Source of the DNA: Pterobdella sp. o SKG-2022
Taxonomy: Eukaryota; Annelida; Clitellata; Hirudinida; Piscicolidae
Assembly: GCA_964035795.1 (NCBI GenBank)
Contig: OZ038323.1
Location: forward strand, 1,721,172 to 1,785,171
Length of the DNA stretch: 64,000 nt
Reading direction: 5' to 3'
The translations under genes and the position numbers were made by a program. Positions 10,553 to 22,239 of this stretch are shown here, piece after piece. The notes beneath the pieces are model-generated. The model did not search any database. It had not been told where the DNA came from and saw only the letters and a list, made by a program, of their open reading frames with translations. Positions within the stretch are counted from its first letter, which is position 1, and each line of letters begins with the position of its first letter.

Positions 10553-11155
10553 CAGAGAGACCACTTGCACCATAGCACAGGCGTTCAAAGCTCACATATG
10601 CAGGGCCCACAACCACCACGAAGCCAAGAATATTCTTTGCTCTATTGGTGGGTTTGAGTGGGGAGGGTGGTGGAGATGAGAAGGAGGAGGGTGGGGTGAG
10701 AAAGAGTTTAATGGTAGAAAAAAATTGCGGTGAAGAGGTTGGTGGTTAGGGTGACAATGCTCAATGTATTGATTATTTCACAATAAATTATATATATATT
10801 TCTAAATTATATTATTCAATTTATAATAATATTACTATAATTAAGGATATTTTTTGCAGCCCAGGGCTTTGAACGAACACACTGGTTTGTGTGATGCCAA
10901 TGAACGTTTTCGTAGTTTCAGCAATTAGACAACCATTGTTATCATTATTATTCACCCTCTAAAAGACATTGAAATTAAAAAGTAAATATTAATAATAATA
11001 ATGCGTTTTTTCGTCTTTTCATGAAATCAATATTATTTTCTCGGTTGATCTTTGTTCACATCTAAATGTTCTTTTTTCGTTCATTTTTATTGATTTTTTA
11101 TATTACATTATTGAGGATTAGCTGTTTTGTGTAATATTTTCATATAACTTGATTT
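10551..11155. other. AT-rich sequence, no gene seen
   Basis: A G-rich stretch around 10640-10700 is followed by AT-rich DNA. No coding signal or recognisable repeat was found. Confidence 0.4.
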
Positions 11156-11412
11156 AACACAACAAAAACAATACAACACCAACACAACATCATCACAACC
11201 ACCCCCACAGCCTCCAGACAAAACACCATTACAACTCTCAACACAACCACCACAACCCCCAACATAACATCACCACAACCCCAACACAACATCACCACAA
11301 CCCCCAACACAACATCACCACAACCCCCATCACAACCCTCAACACAACACCACCACAACCCTCAACACAACCATTACAACCCCCAACTCAACACCACATC
11401 TCCCAACACAAC
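11156..11412 (+). repeat. Minisatellite of C/A-only units
   Basis: Imperfect tandem units of about 20-24 bases built on CACAACCCCCAACACAACAT. The plus strand is almost free of G over 250 bases, a strong strand asymmetry. The minus-strand frame of Val/Cys/Gly text is an artefact. Confidence 0.85.
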
Positions 11413-13495
11413 ACCAACTTAAACGTAGACATCAAATAGTTGTAAGAACCATCATAAAATAACAAGATAATACAGCATAATAAAAATAATAATAATATGA
11501 TAATGAAAAAAATTATTTTTAATAATTTTTGCTGAGTGAATTGTTTCAAATCAGTCTTGGTAACATTGGAGGCTTCAAAAACAGCATCATTTTCCATCAT
11601 GCGTCATTCCAGTTCACATGTGTTATGTTGTGTGTCTTGTGTTGTATGTTTGTTTTTGTGTTGTGTATTTTTTTGCTGTTTGTTGAGTATCACATGTGTG
11701 TTATTTACATATTTTTTTTGTCTTTTTGTTTTATATGTTTCTTTTGTATCATTCCATCCATTCATTTTTGAACAGAACTCATTATTCATTCCAATTTGTA
11801 TGATTCAAGACTTCTCACAATGTCTCATGGCTGGAAATCAATTCTCTTACTCTCTTGAATTGTGAAGGGAGAAAAAGTTAGATTCTATTTCAAATCTAAT
11901 TCAATGTTTTTTTCAACTAGGGTTTGTTTAAATATAATGTCGGTGTAGGTGATTTTGGGTTTTTGTATGTATTTGTGATTACTGCACTTTGTATGTATTG
12001 TTGTCTTGTTTTAGTTGTATTGTTGTCTTGTTTTAGTTGAATTGTTGTCTTGTTTTGTATAGTAACTAATTATGTATAGAAGCTAATTCCATGACATATT
12101 CTACAGCTTTTATATCTCTTTGTATGTCTCAGCGTTATGGCTGGTCTTTTAAGTTGTCAATAAACCATCATGCATTTCTGTGTCACGTGACCTTCAAAAC
12201 TCTTGTTGCACCTTGCGAACCTATCATGCTTCAATTAAACGTTAAAAACATATCGTGGTTTTCGGTCTCATGGTTTAATAACCGCTCGAATCTCCTCGCT
12301 TTGCTCATTAACTTCAACTTATAGGATTTAATTTGAGACATGTTTATTTGAAGTTGAGTAAAAATTTTCGATAAGTACAATCTTTTAATTCATTAATTTC
12401 TCTTTTGTCAGTTTAACTAAAAATTATAGAGTCTATTTTTAGGAAGTTTGGAATATGTGCTTTATACCACAAAAAGATTATTCACAAGGGATAACTTTCC
12501 TTTTCGCATTTCAAAACGAATAACTCTGTTGTGGTTTATACACATTTCATATACATTCATTAATATTTTGACAACTTTCAAGCAACAAAATGTTTGTCAT
12601 TTTCAAAACACTTGACATTCCCGAGGAATGCAGATTTGCAGCCTCATGATGAGATTTCTGGAGTTCATTGTTGGCATACTTTATGGCCTGCACCATCATG
12701 GAAATCGTCATGTTGATATTACAAAGTCATCTTCATTATGAGTTGATCCCATTTTGAATAAAGTTTTTATTCTATAATCCAATTTGTGTTTTTGAATAAA
12801 TTTTTTACTATTTTTGAAATTCAGTTGAAAACTACTTGACACCTATCGAAGTGAGATTTTTTGAAGTTATGCATGAAAGAATTATCAATTCAGTTGATGA
12901 ATAGATCAATCAAATTCAAGAAAAACTTTTATATAAGTGATTTTGGCCTATGTTTCCAAGAATAATTTTCACAACCCAGAGATATTTTGACCTTTTTAGT
13001 GGCTAGCTTCACAGGTATTTTCGGTTCATCATGACAATTCCCCATTGATGTCTTCAAAGTAAGCACATATAGCAGGTGCCAATGTATTTCGTGGTTCTTT
13101 CGATATTGACAAGTTGGCTTGGTCATTTTTAGGTGTTTCACTCTAACTCGTTTTTATTTAGGTTACTGGATTTCTCACCCGTACGTTATTTCATAGGTTT
13201 TTCAAAACGACTGGTTAGTTTGAGTTTGTATGGTTTTTTAGGTGTTTCAGTGCCTCCAATTCTCCACGGCCTAATCTGTCAAAAAAAATTCCAGATCTGA
13301 ATCGAATTTCGATGGTAGATTGTATTAAAGAAGATAGTCATTTGTGGGTCTACTTAGATCATTTTTTTTCTTGTCAGATTGAAAAGCCAAAACGAAAATT
13401 TGAACTGTTTCCGCTTGTTCGTTTGTCTTTTAAAGGAATCAAACTGGCACTTGTAATATTGATGAAGTACAAATCAAAAAAAAGTAAGCGACTTT
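11413..13495. other. Intergenic AT-rich sequence
   Basis: No conserved gene was found. A 21-bp tandem repeat lies at 11997-12059. Open frames at 11529-11865 and 12929-13141 have no recognisable domain. A missing downstream exon of the PDZ-PTB gene could lie here but was not identified. Confidence 0.35.
11997..12059 (+). repeat. Short tandem repeat, about 21-bp unit, three copies
   Basis: Three consecutive copies of ATTGTTGTCTTGTTTTAGTT with single-base differences. Confidence 0.85.
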
Positions 13496-13499
13496 ATGT

Positions 13500-15600
13500 C
13501 TAATTAATCATTCAACATGGGTCGCTGTGCTTTGGTGTAGTAAGCTTCTAAGAGCTTGAGATGTTTGGCGGGTTCGGAACTACCTTTGTCCGATTTGTGC
13601 TCCGCCCATCTGATACCGGAGTTTCTCAGAGTTCCACCAATATACGTTTTCTTGCATGAACATTCCCTTTTGTAGATCACATGGTGGTGATGTGTCAGTT
13701 ATCTTTAATCGGAAAAACAGTGCGGATTTTGGTTGTGAGCTAAGAATACTAAATCTTAATGCTGAGATTCGTAAAGAACTCAACTTTGTGCAAAAGCTTT
13801 CTGATCATGCTTCCATTTTTTGGCAAAAAGGGATCTTAATATGTACATAAGATCTTTTCTCAAAAAATCCTGGTGAGATCAAAAGCTTTTCTCTAGGCAC
13901 TGCAAACTTGTTAAACTGATACATCATGAATCTATTGGAGTAGCTAGCATAGGAGAACTTAGACTTTATTCTCTTCATTTCGGAGTCAAAGTCAGAGCCA
14001 ATTCCTTTCGCTCTGTGTAACTCACCCATAACGACACTTCTCTTGTTTGGAGCGGTACCTATGATGAGAAATGAAAAGGTAGTTTAATGGACTTATTAAT
14101 GACCTGAAAACTATAGGAACCATCCTTGTTGTTCAGCAGTTAAGTATCCAGGAACTTGGAAGGGTTTTTTTCAGTTTGTCAGTTTGGTGTTGGGATGAAA
14201 CGCGTTCAAAGCCTTGAAGTTTGTTTTCCACGTTTTTCTTTCTGCGGACCAAAGTTTCATCCACATGTCTAATGTAAAAAATTGGTGAAGCCGGTGTTAC
14301 CAACTGCTCTTCCATGTCATTCAGAAAACATCTAAAAACGACCATTGACAAAGGTCTTCCCATAGCGACATCATCTATTTGTTTGTAGAGGCGTGCGTTG
14401 GCTGAAAAGGCCCTCTTTGTAGTCACTTTTTTCAACAATTTTACAAAAATGGCTTTGCTGCACATAGGGGCCAGTTTCTTGCTGACATAGATCTGCTTGC
14501 AGATGTAATCTATGGCTTTGTCAATGGGCAGATTTTTGAAGAGTGATTCCACATCAGAACTGACATCCTCTTCAGCTAGAGACCTATACGGGATGTTACT
14601 TAGTATTTCCGGAAACAACTGAGGGTTTTTCAGAATGTTCTTGTTGTCCGCTAATGGTTGTAAGTAACTTTCTAGCAACTTCCTTGCATTGTAATAACAC
14701 GGGTTAGTCTGATCAATTATAGGTCTCAATTTCAAAGTTTCAAGAGTAATTCCTTGGAACCGCTTTGTGTGTTTTGGCCGTGGCAAAAAACTTTTCCGGT
14801 TGGTTGAAGGACGGACGCATTGCTTCATACTTTGGGTGGTTTTTAAAATGTTGAGTGAGAAAGGATTGAAAGGACTTCAAATTGTTTTTGGTTCTGGGCA
14901 TGACGTTAAACTGCACCGAAGACAGCGTCTCCAATTTGAGACTGCTTTTCTGTTACAACCTGGATAACAGTAGACTTCGGTAACAGGTATCGACAAACTG
15001 ATATCCTGGTATCGTTGTCATTTGGCTTGGCGGAGGATCATTCTTTATTGACAACGGCAAGGCAAACTGCCCAAATGTGGGAACGGCGGTTCTTGAAATC
15101 CGATAGTTTCAAGTTGGACGTTAGCTTGGGCTGGCAGTTCTATGAAAACTTTGTCTCAACAAAAATGGCTTTCATTAGCCGACTGCTGTATACCCCAGCT
15201 GCTGGGACGCCTACAGCAGTATAATCTAATATGGATATTATTTATATTATTAAGGATAGTGTCAACAGAGGTGGTATATTTACCTGTTACGATACCATCA
15301 TCTATCATACCTTGAACCTTAGTGACGTAGTCCTTTTTGTTCATGATGACCACTGACGAGTCTTTGTCTTCCGCCAATTTCGTGATGTCTGTTATTTTTG
15401 AGTGCCTTGGAAGCCTTAAAAGTATCGTCCTTGGCATGTGAGACATTCGATGAGAGAGTGCACGTCATTTTTCTTAGTAGTTTATGAATTGTCTCTTTAT
15501 GTTCGTCTGAAGCCACATAACTGATTCGGTCCGCTGCTGCATCCAGTTCTATTGCTAATATTAAGTCAGAGTTTCGCAGCTCTCAGTTAAGACTTTTCCA
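13500..15600 (-). pseudogene. Penelope-like element with RT and GIY-YIG nuclease, decayed
   Basis: Read on the minus strand, the N-terminal RT region (15600-15240, KDSSVVIMNKKDY) is cut by a SINE-like insertion. The core RT then runs over about 14934-14133 with KLRPIIDQTNPCYYNARKLL, QIDDVAMGRPLS and the catalytic-box remnant FYIRHVDETLVRRKK. HVDE replaces the YVDD-type box, so the active-site Asp pair is damaged. Further downstream, 13645-13500 encodes a GIY-YIG-type segment (KTYIGGTLRNSGIRWAEHK), the endonuclease domain characteristic of Penelope-like elements. Several frameshifts separate the parts. The family is the same as the fragment at 3362-4138. Confidence 0.8.
14958..15236 (+). repeat. 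SINE-like interspersed repeat, copy 2
   Basis: It matches the reverse complement of 1008-1311. It contains a self-complementary CGTTGTCA...TGACAACG stem of about 8 bp and ends in the tail GCCGACTGCTGTATACCCCA...TATAATCTAATATGGAT shared with the LINE fragment at 8282-8725. It sits inside the PLE at 13500-15600 and separates its two RT segments. Confidence 0.6.
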
Positions 15601-15669
15601 GATCTGCTTCGAACAGCTTCTCCTCCTCTCATTTTGCGGGTTCTATTCAAACGCCTTCTGGTAATATTT

Positions 15670-17080
15670 TCAGGCTTTTTTCACCCTAGCTTTGATGTTT
15701 TTATCTGTACCTCCCATTTGGCTGATCTTGCTACCTAAGTACACGAAGTCGTCAACGTCTGTTACTGATCTTTCTGAGACGGTAACTGGGCCATCTTGTT
15801 GGTTTCTAATACGCCGTAACTCGGTCTTTTCATGGCTAATCTCATGACCAATTTTTTGAGCTGTGGCTTCAATATTGTTCACTTTCTTCTGCGTGTCTTG
15901 CAGACGGTGCAACAATAGAGCAAAGTCGTGATCAACTTGATTTTCTGTCTGTTTGTCAAAAAATGTCTAGGTGGCTTTATGGCATCATCAGTGCCGGAAG
16001 ATTGTATCTCCAATACAAGACTATTGATGGAGCAGAAGTCAGCCAGCGTTTTCCTATTTTTATTTGTTTCGCCGAGTCCGTGTCTTCCCATCTCACGCTC
16101 TCTATCAGTGTTGTTTGGTCCAACCATTGCATTCATGTCTCCTATTAAGATGAGCATGTCTCGGTTTGAAGTCTTGCTTAGAGCTGATTGCAGCTGGGTA
16201 TAGAAGCTGTTCTTGTCTTGTAACAAAAAATATCAATTAAGAAAATATTTTTAATACATATATTGAGCATCTAAAGCTTCAGCTCTAGATAGGTTTAGTT
16301 TTATCATAAAACGTTAGCGAAAAAAATTAAATCGTTCTTGTTTTCCTCTTCAGGTGTGTTTGTGGCTGCATAACACATAACAGTAGACACCTTCTTGAGG
16401 CGTCACTCAAAACGTGCTGTGATGATGCGGTCTTACACAGAATCCCATTCTAACAAACTCAGCATTTTTTTCGAATAGGAGTTCTTTACAAGCTTCATGG
16501 CGTTTTTTTTCGTTTTTGTCTGGATAAAGCACGTCTTACCTGTCTGCATTACGGTCACTTCATGACCATTCCAACATACTTCACACATGCTCAAAAGTGT
16601 GAGGTTGTATTTCTGCATCTCTCTCGTCCTGCACACCGTCTTGTCTCCTAAAGTGCTCCCACATTTCATATCCCCAGTAAAACGCATTTGTTTTGAAAAG
16701 GTTTATGATTTTTATTTGAAAATGTTTTTAGGTGAGAATGGGTCTTCAGCTCTGAAGCTTTTTTGATGGGTTTAGCTGCAACGCGTCATAAGTTTCCTAT
16801 AGAAAATCCCAGCTCTCCCTGAAACTGAAAATTTTTTGTTACAGTTGTTGTTGGTTTCTGTAATTTTCCTTTTTTCCATGTGTGGGTAGTTAACCCGCAG
16901 CACATCCCCCAACCTGGAAGGCCAGGGTGCACTGTTTTTTCTGGACTCTACTCTTCAAACCTTTTGAGCATGGTTGAACTATTCCAGAAGCCAAAGCCCT
17001 TGCTCATACAGCCTTGGAAATCACTGGGACACACAAGTGAAATTGTTTTTTCATGCTTCTCAGTTGCACAAATCAAGGGC
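15670..17080 (-). pseudogene. LINE lacking its RT core: endonuclease joined to post-RT segment
   Basis: On the minus strand, a 5' untranslated region (17080-16700) is followed by an APE-type endonuclease start (16687-16433) and a later endonuclease segment (16226-15930) with LILIGDMNAMVG and LADFCSINSL. Directly after it comes a post-RT segment (15915-15670) with KIGHEISHEKTELRR and DDFVYLGSKISQ. The RT domain that should lie between them is absent, so this is an internal deletion. The 5' region and endonuclease are homologous to 44040-45030. Confidence 0.7.
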
Positions 17081-17462
17081 CTTTTCAGATGTCATAATGT
17101 TTTGTTTTGAAGAATTATTTTCAGTTCTAATACAATTACTCAAATTTTTACTTTTAGCTATAAAGGGCTTTATGTAGCAAGTGAAGAAATTTTTTAATTT
17201 GTTTGGTGTATGGATAAAGAATATTCTTTTTATAATTTTTCATATTTCTCAAAAAATTTCAACTCAAGTTAAAAATAGTCAAAGTCTGCTTACGTTGTTA
17301 ATCGGTTAACAAAATATATATTGTATTCAAAAGATACACGAAATGGAAATTTACAAAATGTTTTGTAAAATTGTATTAAAATATTCTTGAAATCAAAAAA
17401 GTATTTTAGAAATTGAAATTTTATAATATGATACAAATGATTTTACAGCCTTTTCATTTCGG
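17081..17462. other. AT-rich spacer
   Basis: No coding sequence or repeat recognised between a LINE 5' end and the 3' end of the orphan ORF at 17463-18128. Confidence 0.4.
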
Positions 17463-18128
17463 CTAGTTTTGCCTACCTCTCAGTCTTCTGCGAGCACAAG
17501 AAAGTAAGCGGTAGAAAGCAATTGTCAAGCACCCAGCAAAGGTAATTGCATCGCAGCAATTTTCGAACACTTCTTCTTCATCGTCAGTGGTGGGTCTTGC
17601 AGGTTTTATTAGGCTGAAGAGGTCAGGGCGTATTTGCCTCATTTCAGAAACATTGAAGCTCATCATGCGTCTTCTTGGAGCAGGCTCGGCGCTCCTGGTT
17701 CTTTGGACAGCAGTAGGCTGCTTATTTATGGGTCGTACAGGACGATGCGTTGTAAAGTCCCAACTTCTTACTCTTGGGAAGATCAGCACTTTATCTTCAC
17801 GGATGGTTTTAAGAGTGGGGCGGTATACAGCAGGTCTGTTTCTTGGGCCTAAAATTTTGCGGTGGTTTACTACTTTTGCGTAGTTGTTGGTAATTGGAAG
17901 TCTTTTTGTGTAAAAACCTAGCTCATCAGTTGGTCTACGAGGTTTGTAAAATGTGTGAGGAGAACCCCGGAATCTCACCAAATCTCTTGGGGACTCACCA
18001 GTTCCTTCCTTCACTATCTCCAACCATTTTGAATTAGCACAATTGTTTGTATTATATTCTGATGTTTCACTTTCTACAAAATCATCAAATAGTTTTCTTC
18101 CAATAACTTTTTCAACAAAAGAATCCAT
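17463..18128 (-). CDS. Uncharacterised 221-residue protein, orphan ORF A
   Basis: A complete single-exon frame with no recognised family. It has an acidic N-terminus (about residues 1-40), then PRDLVRFRG near residue 70. A long Arg/Pro-rich basic middle follows (about 75-165), then a short acidic DDEEE patch and a hydrophobic Cys-rich segment (CCDAITFAGCLTIAFYRLLS), which could be a single membrane helix, before a basic tail (ARRRLRGR). The frame at 26638-27378 has the same order of features and a matching KDLVRFVG motif. Both are uncorrupted although nearly every neighbour is a dead transposon, which argues for selection or recent arrival. The region up to 18560 has no other gene. Confidence 0.6.
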   Translation of the reverse strand: MDSFVEKVIGRKLFDDFVESETSEYNTNNCANSKWLEIVKEGTGESPRDLVRFRGSPHTFYKPRRPTDELGFYTKRLPITNNYAKVVNHRKILGPRNRPAVYRPTLKTIREDKVLIFPRVRSWDFTTHRPVRPINKQPTAVQRTRSAEPAPRRRMMSFNVSEMRQIRPDLFSLIKPARPTTDDEEEVFENCCDAITFAGCLTIAFYRLLSCARRRLRGRQN

Positions 18129-18564
18129 GGTTGTTATTTTGAATGTTGAAAACTAACATTTACAAAAGTTCGTTAAAATCTTTTTTGTTGTGGTTTCATT
18201 ACGTACATAGAAAACCTAAAAACACTTCATGAAATAAAGAAAAATTTTTTTTTGTATCTAAAAATCAACTTTATGTTGAATTGAAATATAAATCATTCCC
18301 AAAAGCATTAAACTAGGCAAGTTCCCTCTAAATGGTCGCCCCTTTTTATATCGATATTTCATGGTTCTTTTTAATATTTTTATAACTGTAAAGCGTATTA
18401 TTAATGTTTAATTTTTGTTTCTTTCTTCTTTTAGTAAAATGGTTCACATAAGTGAGTGCCCTATGAAATTTAGAAATGCGCAACTAAAACTCCTAGTATT
18501 AACGGAATACTCACTTTTTTAACTTATTTAGTTAATACCGCTGTTATGACTGACAAGACAATAG

Positions 18565-21500
18565 CTAATCTTGACTAGTAGTTTTTTTTATTTGTATGAT
18601 CTTTCTTCTTCTGTTTTTCACGTCTTTTTGCCCACATTTTTTCCTTAAAATTTCACTTTTTAGAGCGCTCTTTTTAACCGCTTTTCTCCGTTTACTTCGA
18701 TCGGTGCAGAGGACTTCCCAGTTAGCTATATCAAGGCCCCATGTTTTGAAGTCACGTTTGCATAGGTCTTTCAAACGGAGAAAAAGTCTGCTTATAGCTC
18801 TGCTACCGGCAGCTAACTTGCTATAATGGATGTCCTTCGGGAGTCTACTATCCTTCATACGCCTGACATGACCTAACCAAGGTAACCGCCTTTCTTTTAG
18901 CAGTGAAAACATGCTCTTTGTTATTGCCTCCTTTAAAATGTTTTTATTTAAAACGCGATCTTGCTATGAGATGCCCAAATTTCTTCTTAATCAACGAAAG
19001 TGGAATGCATTTAGTCTGGCTTTTTGACGCGCATACAAGGTCTAGCTCTCGCTTCCATAAAAAAGAGTACTAAGAACGCATGCTTTATTTCATCCATTTT
19101 TGTTGAAATGGGGAGAAAAGAATTTTTCCAGAGCTTTTTTGATAAACGTGCCATTGTTGAGCTTGCCTTCTCTATCCTTGAATTGATCTCATTTTCCAAG
19201 TCCAGATTGTTGTTAATATTTGTGCGTAAGTAGACAAAGTTTTTAACAAATTCAAGCATGTGGTCTCCAATGCAAAAATTGGGAATAGAGCTATTACCTT
19301 GAGACATTATTTGAGTCTTTTTGAGACTGATTTTAAGTCCAAAGTCATCGCATGTTTGAGAAAGCCGGTCAACTAGGCCCTGTAAGACTTGTTCACTTGG
19401 GGCAGCTAGAGCGGCATCATCAGCGAAGAGCATCTCTCTGATTATGACTGTACGAGTCTTAGTTTTAGATCTAAGACGTGCAAGATTGAAGAGTCCTCCG
19501 TCACTTCTTGTGTGGAGATATATGCCGTCTTCTGTTTCTTGATAAGCATATGACAGGAGTGAAGAAATAAACATACCAAATAGTTTTGGGGCTAAAACGC
19601 AGCCTTGCTCAACTTTACTAACGATTGGGAATGGCTTGGAGCTAGCACCATTTTTCTGAATGGTTCTTTGCATACCTTTATGAAAATCAATTATTCGCTT
19701 GAGCAGCTTTGGAGGACATCCAATTCTTTGTAGTAGAGTGAAAAGACCAGATCTGCTAACCATGTCAAAAGCTTTGGTTAAGTCTATAAAACCTAGGTAA
19801 AGAAGTCTTCTTTGTTTCCTACATTTTTTTGAAGTTGTCTTAAAGAGAAAATCATTTCTATCTTGGACTTCCCTGCTCTAAAACCACACGGGCTCTCGGG
19901 GTAAATTCTTTCTGCAAGAATTTGAAGTCTGCCAATTAAGACTCGAGCGAAAATTTTCTCTACTACACTAAATAGAGATATTTTTCGGTAGTTGTTGCAG
20001 TCACTGCAGTCGCCCTTGTTTTTGTACAGAGTAATAATGCTAGAGTTTCACATATCTTGAGGGACTAATTCTTCATTCCAGCACTGAAGTAGAAATTTGT
20101 CTAGAAGGCTGAAAAGGACACTTTTTCCGACCTTCAATGTATTAAAGGGAATGGCATCATTGTCAGGAGCTTTGGCACATGCCAAGGAATCAATGGCCTT
20201 GCTCAGTTCTTTTAAGGTTGGTAAATAATCGAGCTCTTTCATAATGGGAAAAGACTGTATATTCTGAATTACTTGCTCTGATATTTCAAAATCTTTTAAA
20301 TATAGCTCTTGTAAGAGTTCAGCTCATCTTTCCATCTGTTTCCCTCTGTCTTTTGAATTCTCTCAAAAACTTGATCTTATGGGTGCAGATTAGATATCTG
20401 TGGACCAAATGCTCTTTTTATTCCTTCGTACATGGTAGCAACGTTTCCACAATCTGATGCTTTCTAGATACTTTTCGAGGTAGTTGACCCGTAATCATTT
20501 GCACAATGGCGACCAGTTGCTTTTGCAAGGTTTCGAGTCTTTCGGTAGTTAATAAGTGTTTTCTCTAAGAGTTTTCACTCATAATCGAAAAGAGCGGTTT
20601 TTTTGGCATTGATAACTGCATCAAACCTGTCCGGATCTCAATTAATTTTGAGTCCAAATGTGTTCATAGCACATTTATGGATGGCTTTACTTGTATAACC
20701 CTGTATTTCATCAGAACTTTTTGTTGGACATTCTTTTAACGCCCTTGCATAGATTCTGCAAATAGTTCTTGTAAACTTGTATAAGTCATTTTTGACGAGT
20801 CGATATGCTAGGGTTTCTTTGGCCTTTACCAATGAATTTTCTTTATTTCAATTCTAAGCTTTCTGCTTACAATCGAATGATCGGTATCGCAGTCAGCACT
20901 ATGATAGCCACGTGTAATTTTAACATAGTTCAGCGAAGACCGGTGCATAATGATGAAGTCAAGTTGATGCCAATGCTTTTATCTAGGATGGCGCCAGAAA
21001 ACTCGTGCTGGCAGCATAGTTCAAGCAAACGTTGACCATTTTCGTTTAGCTTTCCCTCACAGGAGTGACCAACAACTCGAAACCATGAGTCATGATTCCC
21101 ACCGACTCTTGCATTGAAATGCCCCAAGAGGTAAAGATGGCCGAATTCAGGAACATTTCCGATGATTTTTTCGTTTTTCGTAAAATGCATCTTTTTCTTA
21201 AAATGTGAAGCAAAGTGTAGTGGCGTAGATACTGAGCACTCACTGGACCTACTGAGGACGTGAAGCGTAAGGGCAGTATGCACTCGGTTCCGCACGAAGG
21301 GGGCTCAATATTGGGCAAAAGAGTTTCTCACTGCAAATCCTAGACCATAAAGCCAATTTTCATCAAAATTCTTTCTTTGCCAAAAAATAGTGTAATCTGC
21401 TCCTCCTAGACTGTCACTTGATAAAAGCTTTGTCTCTTGGAGAGCGGCTATGTCAATTTTTAATCATTTCAGCTCCAAACTGATCATGACTGTTTTTCTA

Positions 21501-21900
21501 GGGTCATGGATCTGCAATGGGTTTTTGAAATTTCCGCCACAGAGCGTTCTTACATTCCAGCATGCAACTTCCACCTCAATGATTTTTGTTTTTAGTTTTT
21601 TTGATTTTAAATGTTTTGGTGCATAAAAGTACGGTTTCTGCTTTCGGCTTTTGACCTAGCTTCAATCTCCCAATTGAAGTGACAGTCCTTGACGGGTCAT
21701 GGCACCTATTGGCCAAGGGCTGCCTTGCTTGAAGCGGGCGGTAGTCGACCAATAGAACTTTGAGGGTTCATCCCACCGTCAGAGACAACCCGTAGCGCCC
21801 AGGTTTACGCCGATTCACCTAGACTTAATACTCGTAAACTGCTGTCTCCGTGTTTTTTCTGCCGAAACGACATTGAAGTGGCCTTTCCCGTATAGGAATC
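18565..21900 (-). pseudogene. Near full-length LINE, endonuclease and reverse transcriptase, frameshifted
   Basis: On the minus strand, a 5' region (21900-21660) leads into an APE-type endonuclease in broken frames (21600-20930, with LLPNIEPPSCGTE and YLLGHFNARVGG). A linker (20832-20048) is followed by RT (19763-19011) with KVEQGCVLAPKLFGMFISSL and the active-site box EMLFADDAALAAPSE. A C-terminal segment (18912-18565) has RRLPWLGHVRRM. Stops and frameshifts occur throughout. The type matches the LINEs often annotated as craniofacial-development-protein-2-like in invertebrates. Confidence 0.8.
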
Positions 21901-22239
21901 AAATAAACTACATAACAATTAAGAACAACTTCAAACATCTCATCAGTAATTCAAGATCATATGGGCGCTGTGAAACAAACACAGACCACAAACTGGTTGA
22001 AGCCCCCTCAACCATCATATGGACAAAGAAAATTATTATACAGTTCGCTGTGAATAGTTATTGTGATGAATTTTCGAGTTGCAATGTTTCAGAGAGAAAA
22101 TTTATTTTTCATGATGTTTACCCTTCATCCTCTCACCGCGTCCACTCTCTTTCTCCAGTTTTTTCGGTTCTTTCATAATTCTCGATAGTTCATTAATACT
22201 TTCTGTTTCCGTATCTTTTGGTAGAACATCTACATATGT

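Noticed and set aside
10038..10619. Minus-strand 193-residue C2H2 protein
   Set aside because: The zinc fingers match the C-terminus of LINE ORF2 proteins, and the frame includes a translated CA array.
11529..11865. Two overlapping plus-strand frames of about 80-110 residues
   Set aside because: T-rich, Cys/Phe/Val-dominated text with no motif; considered as a missing PTB exon but phase and sequence did not fit convincingly.
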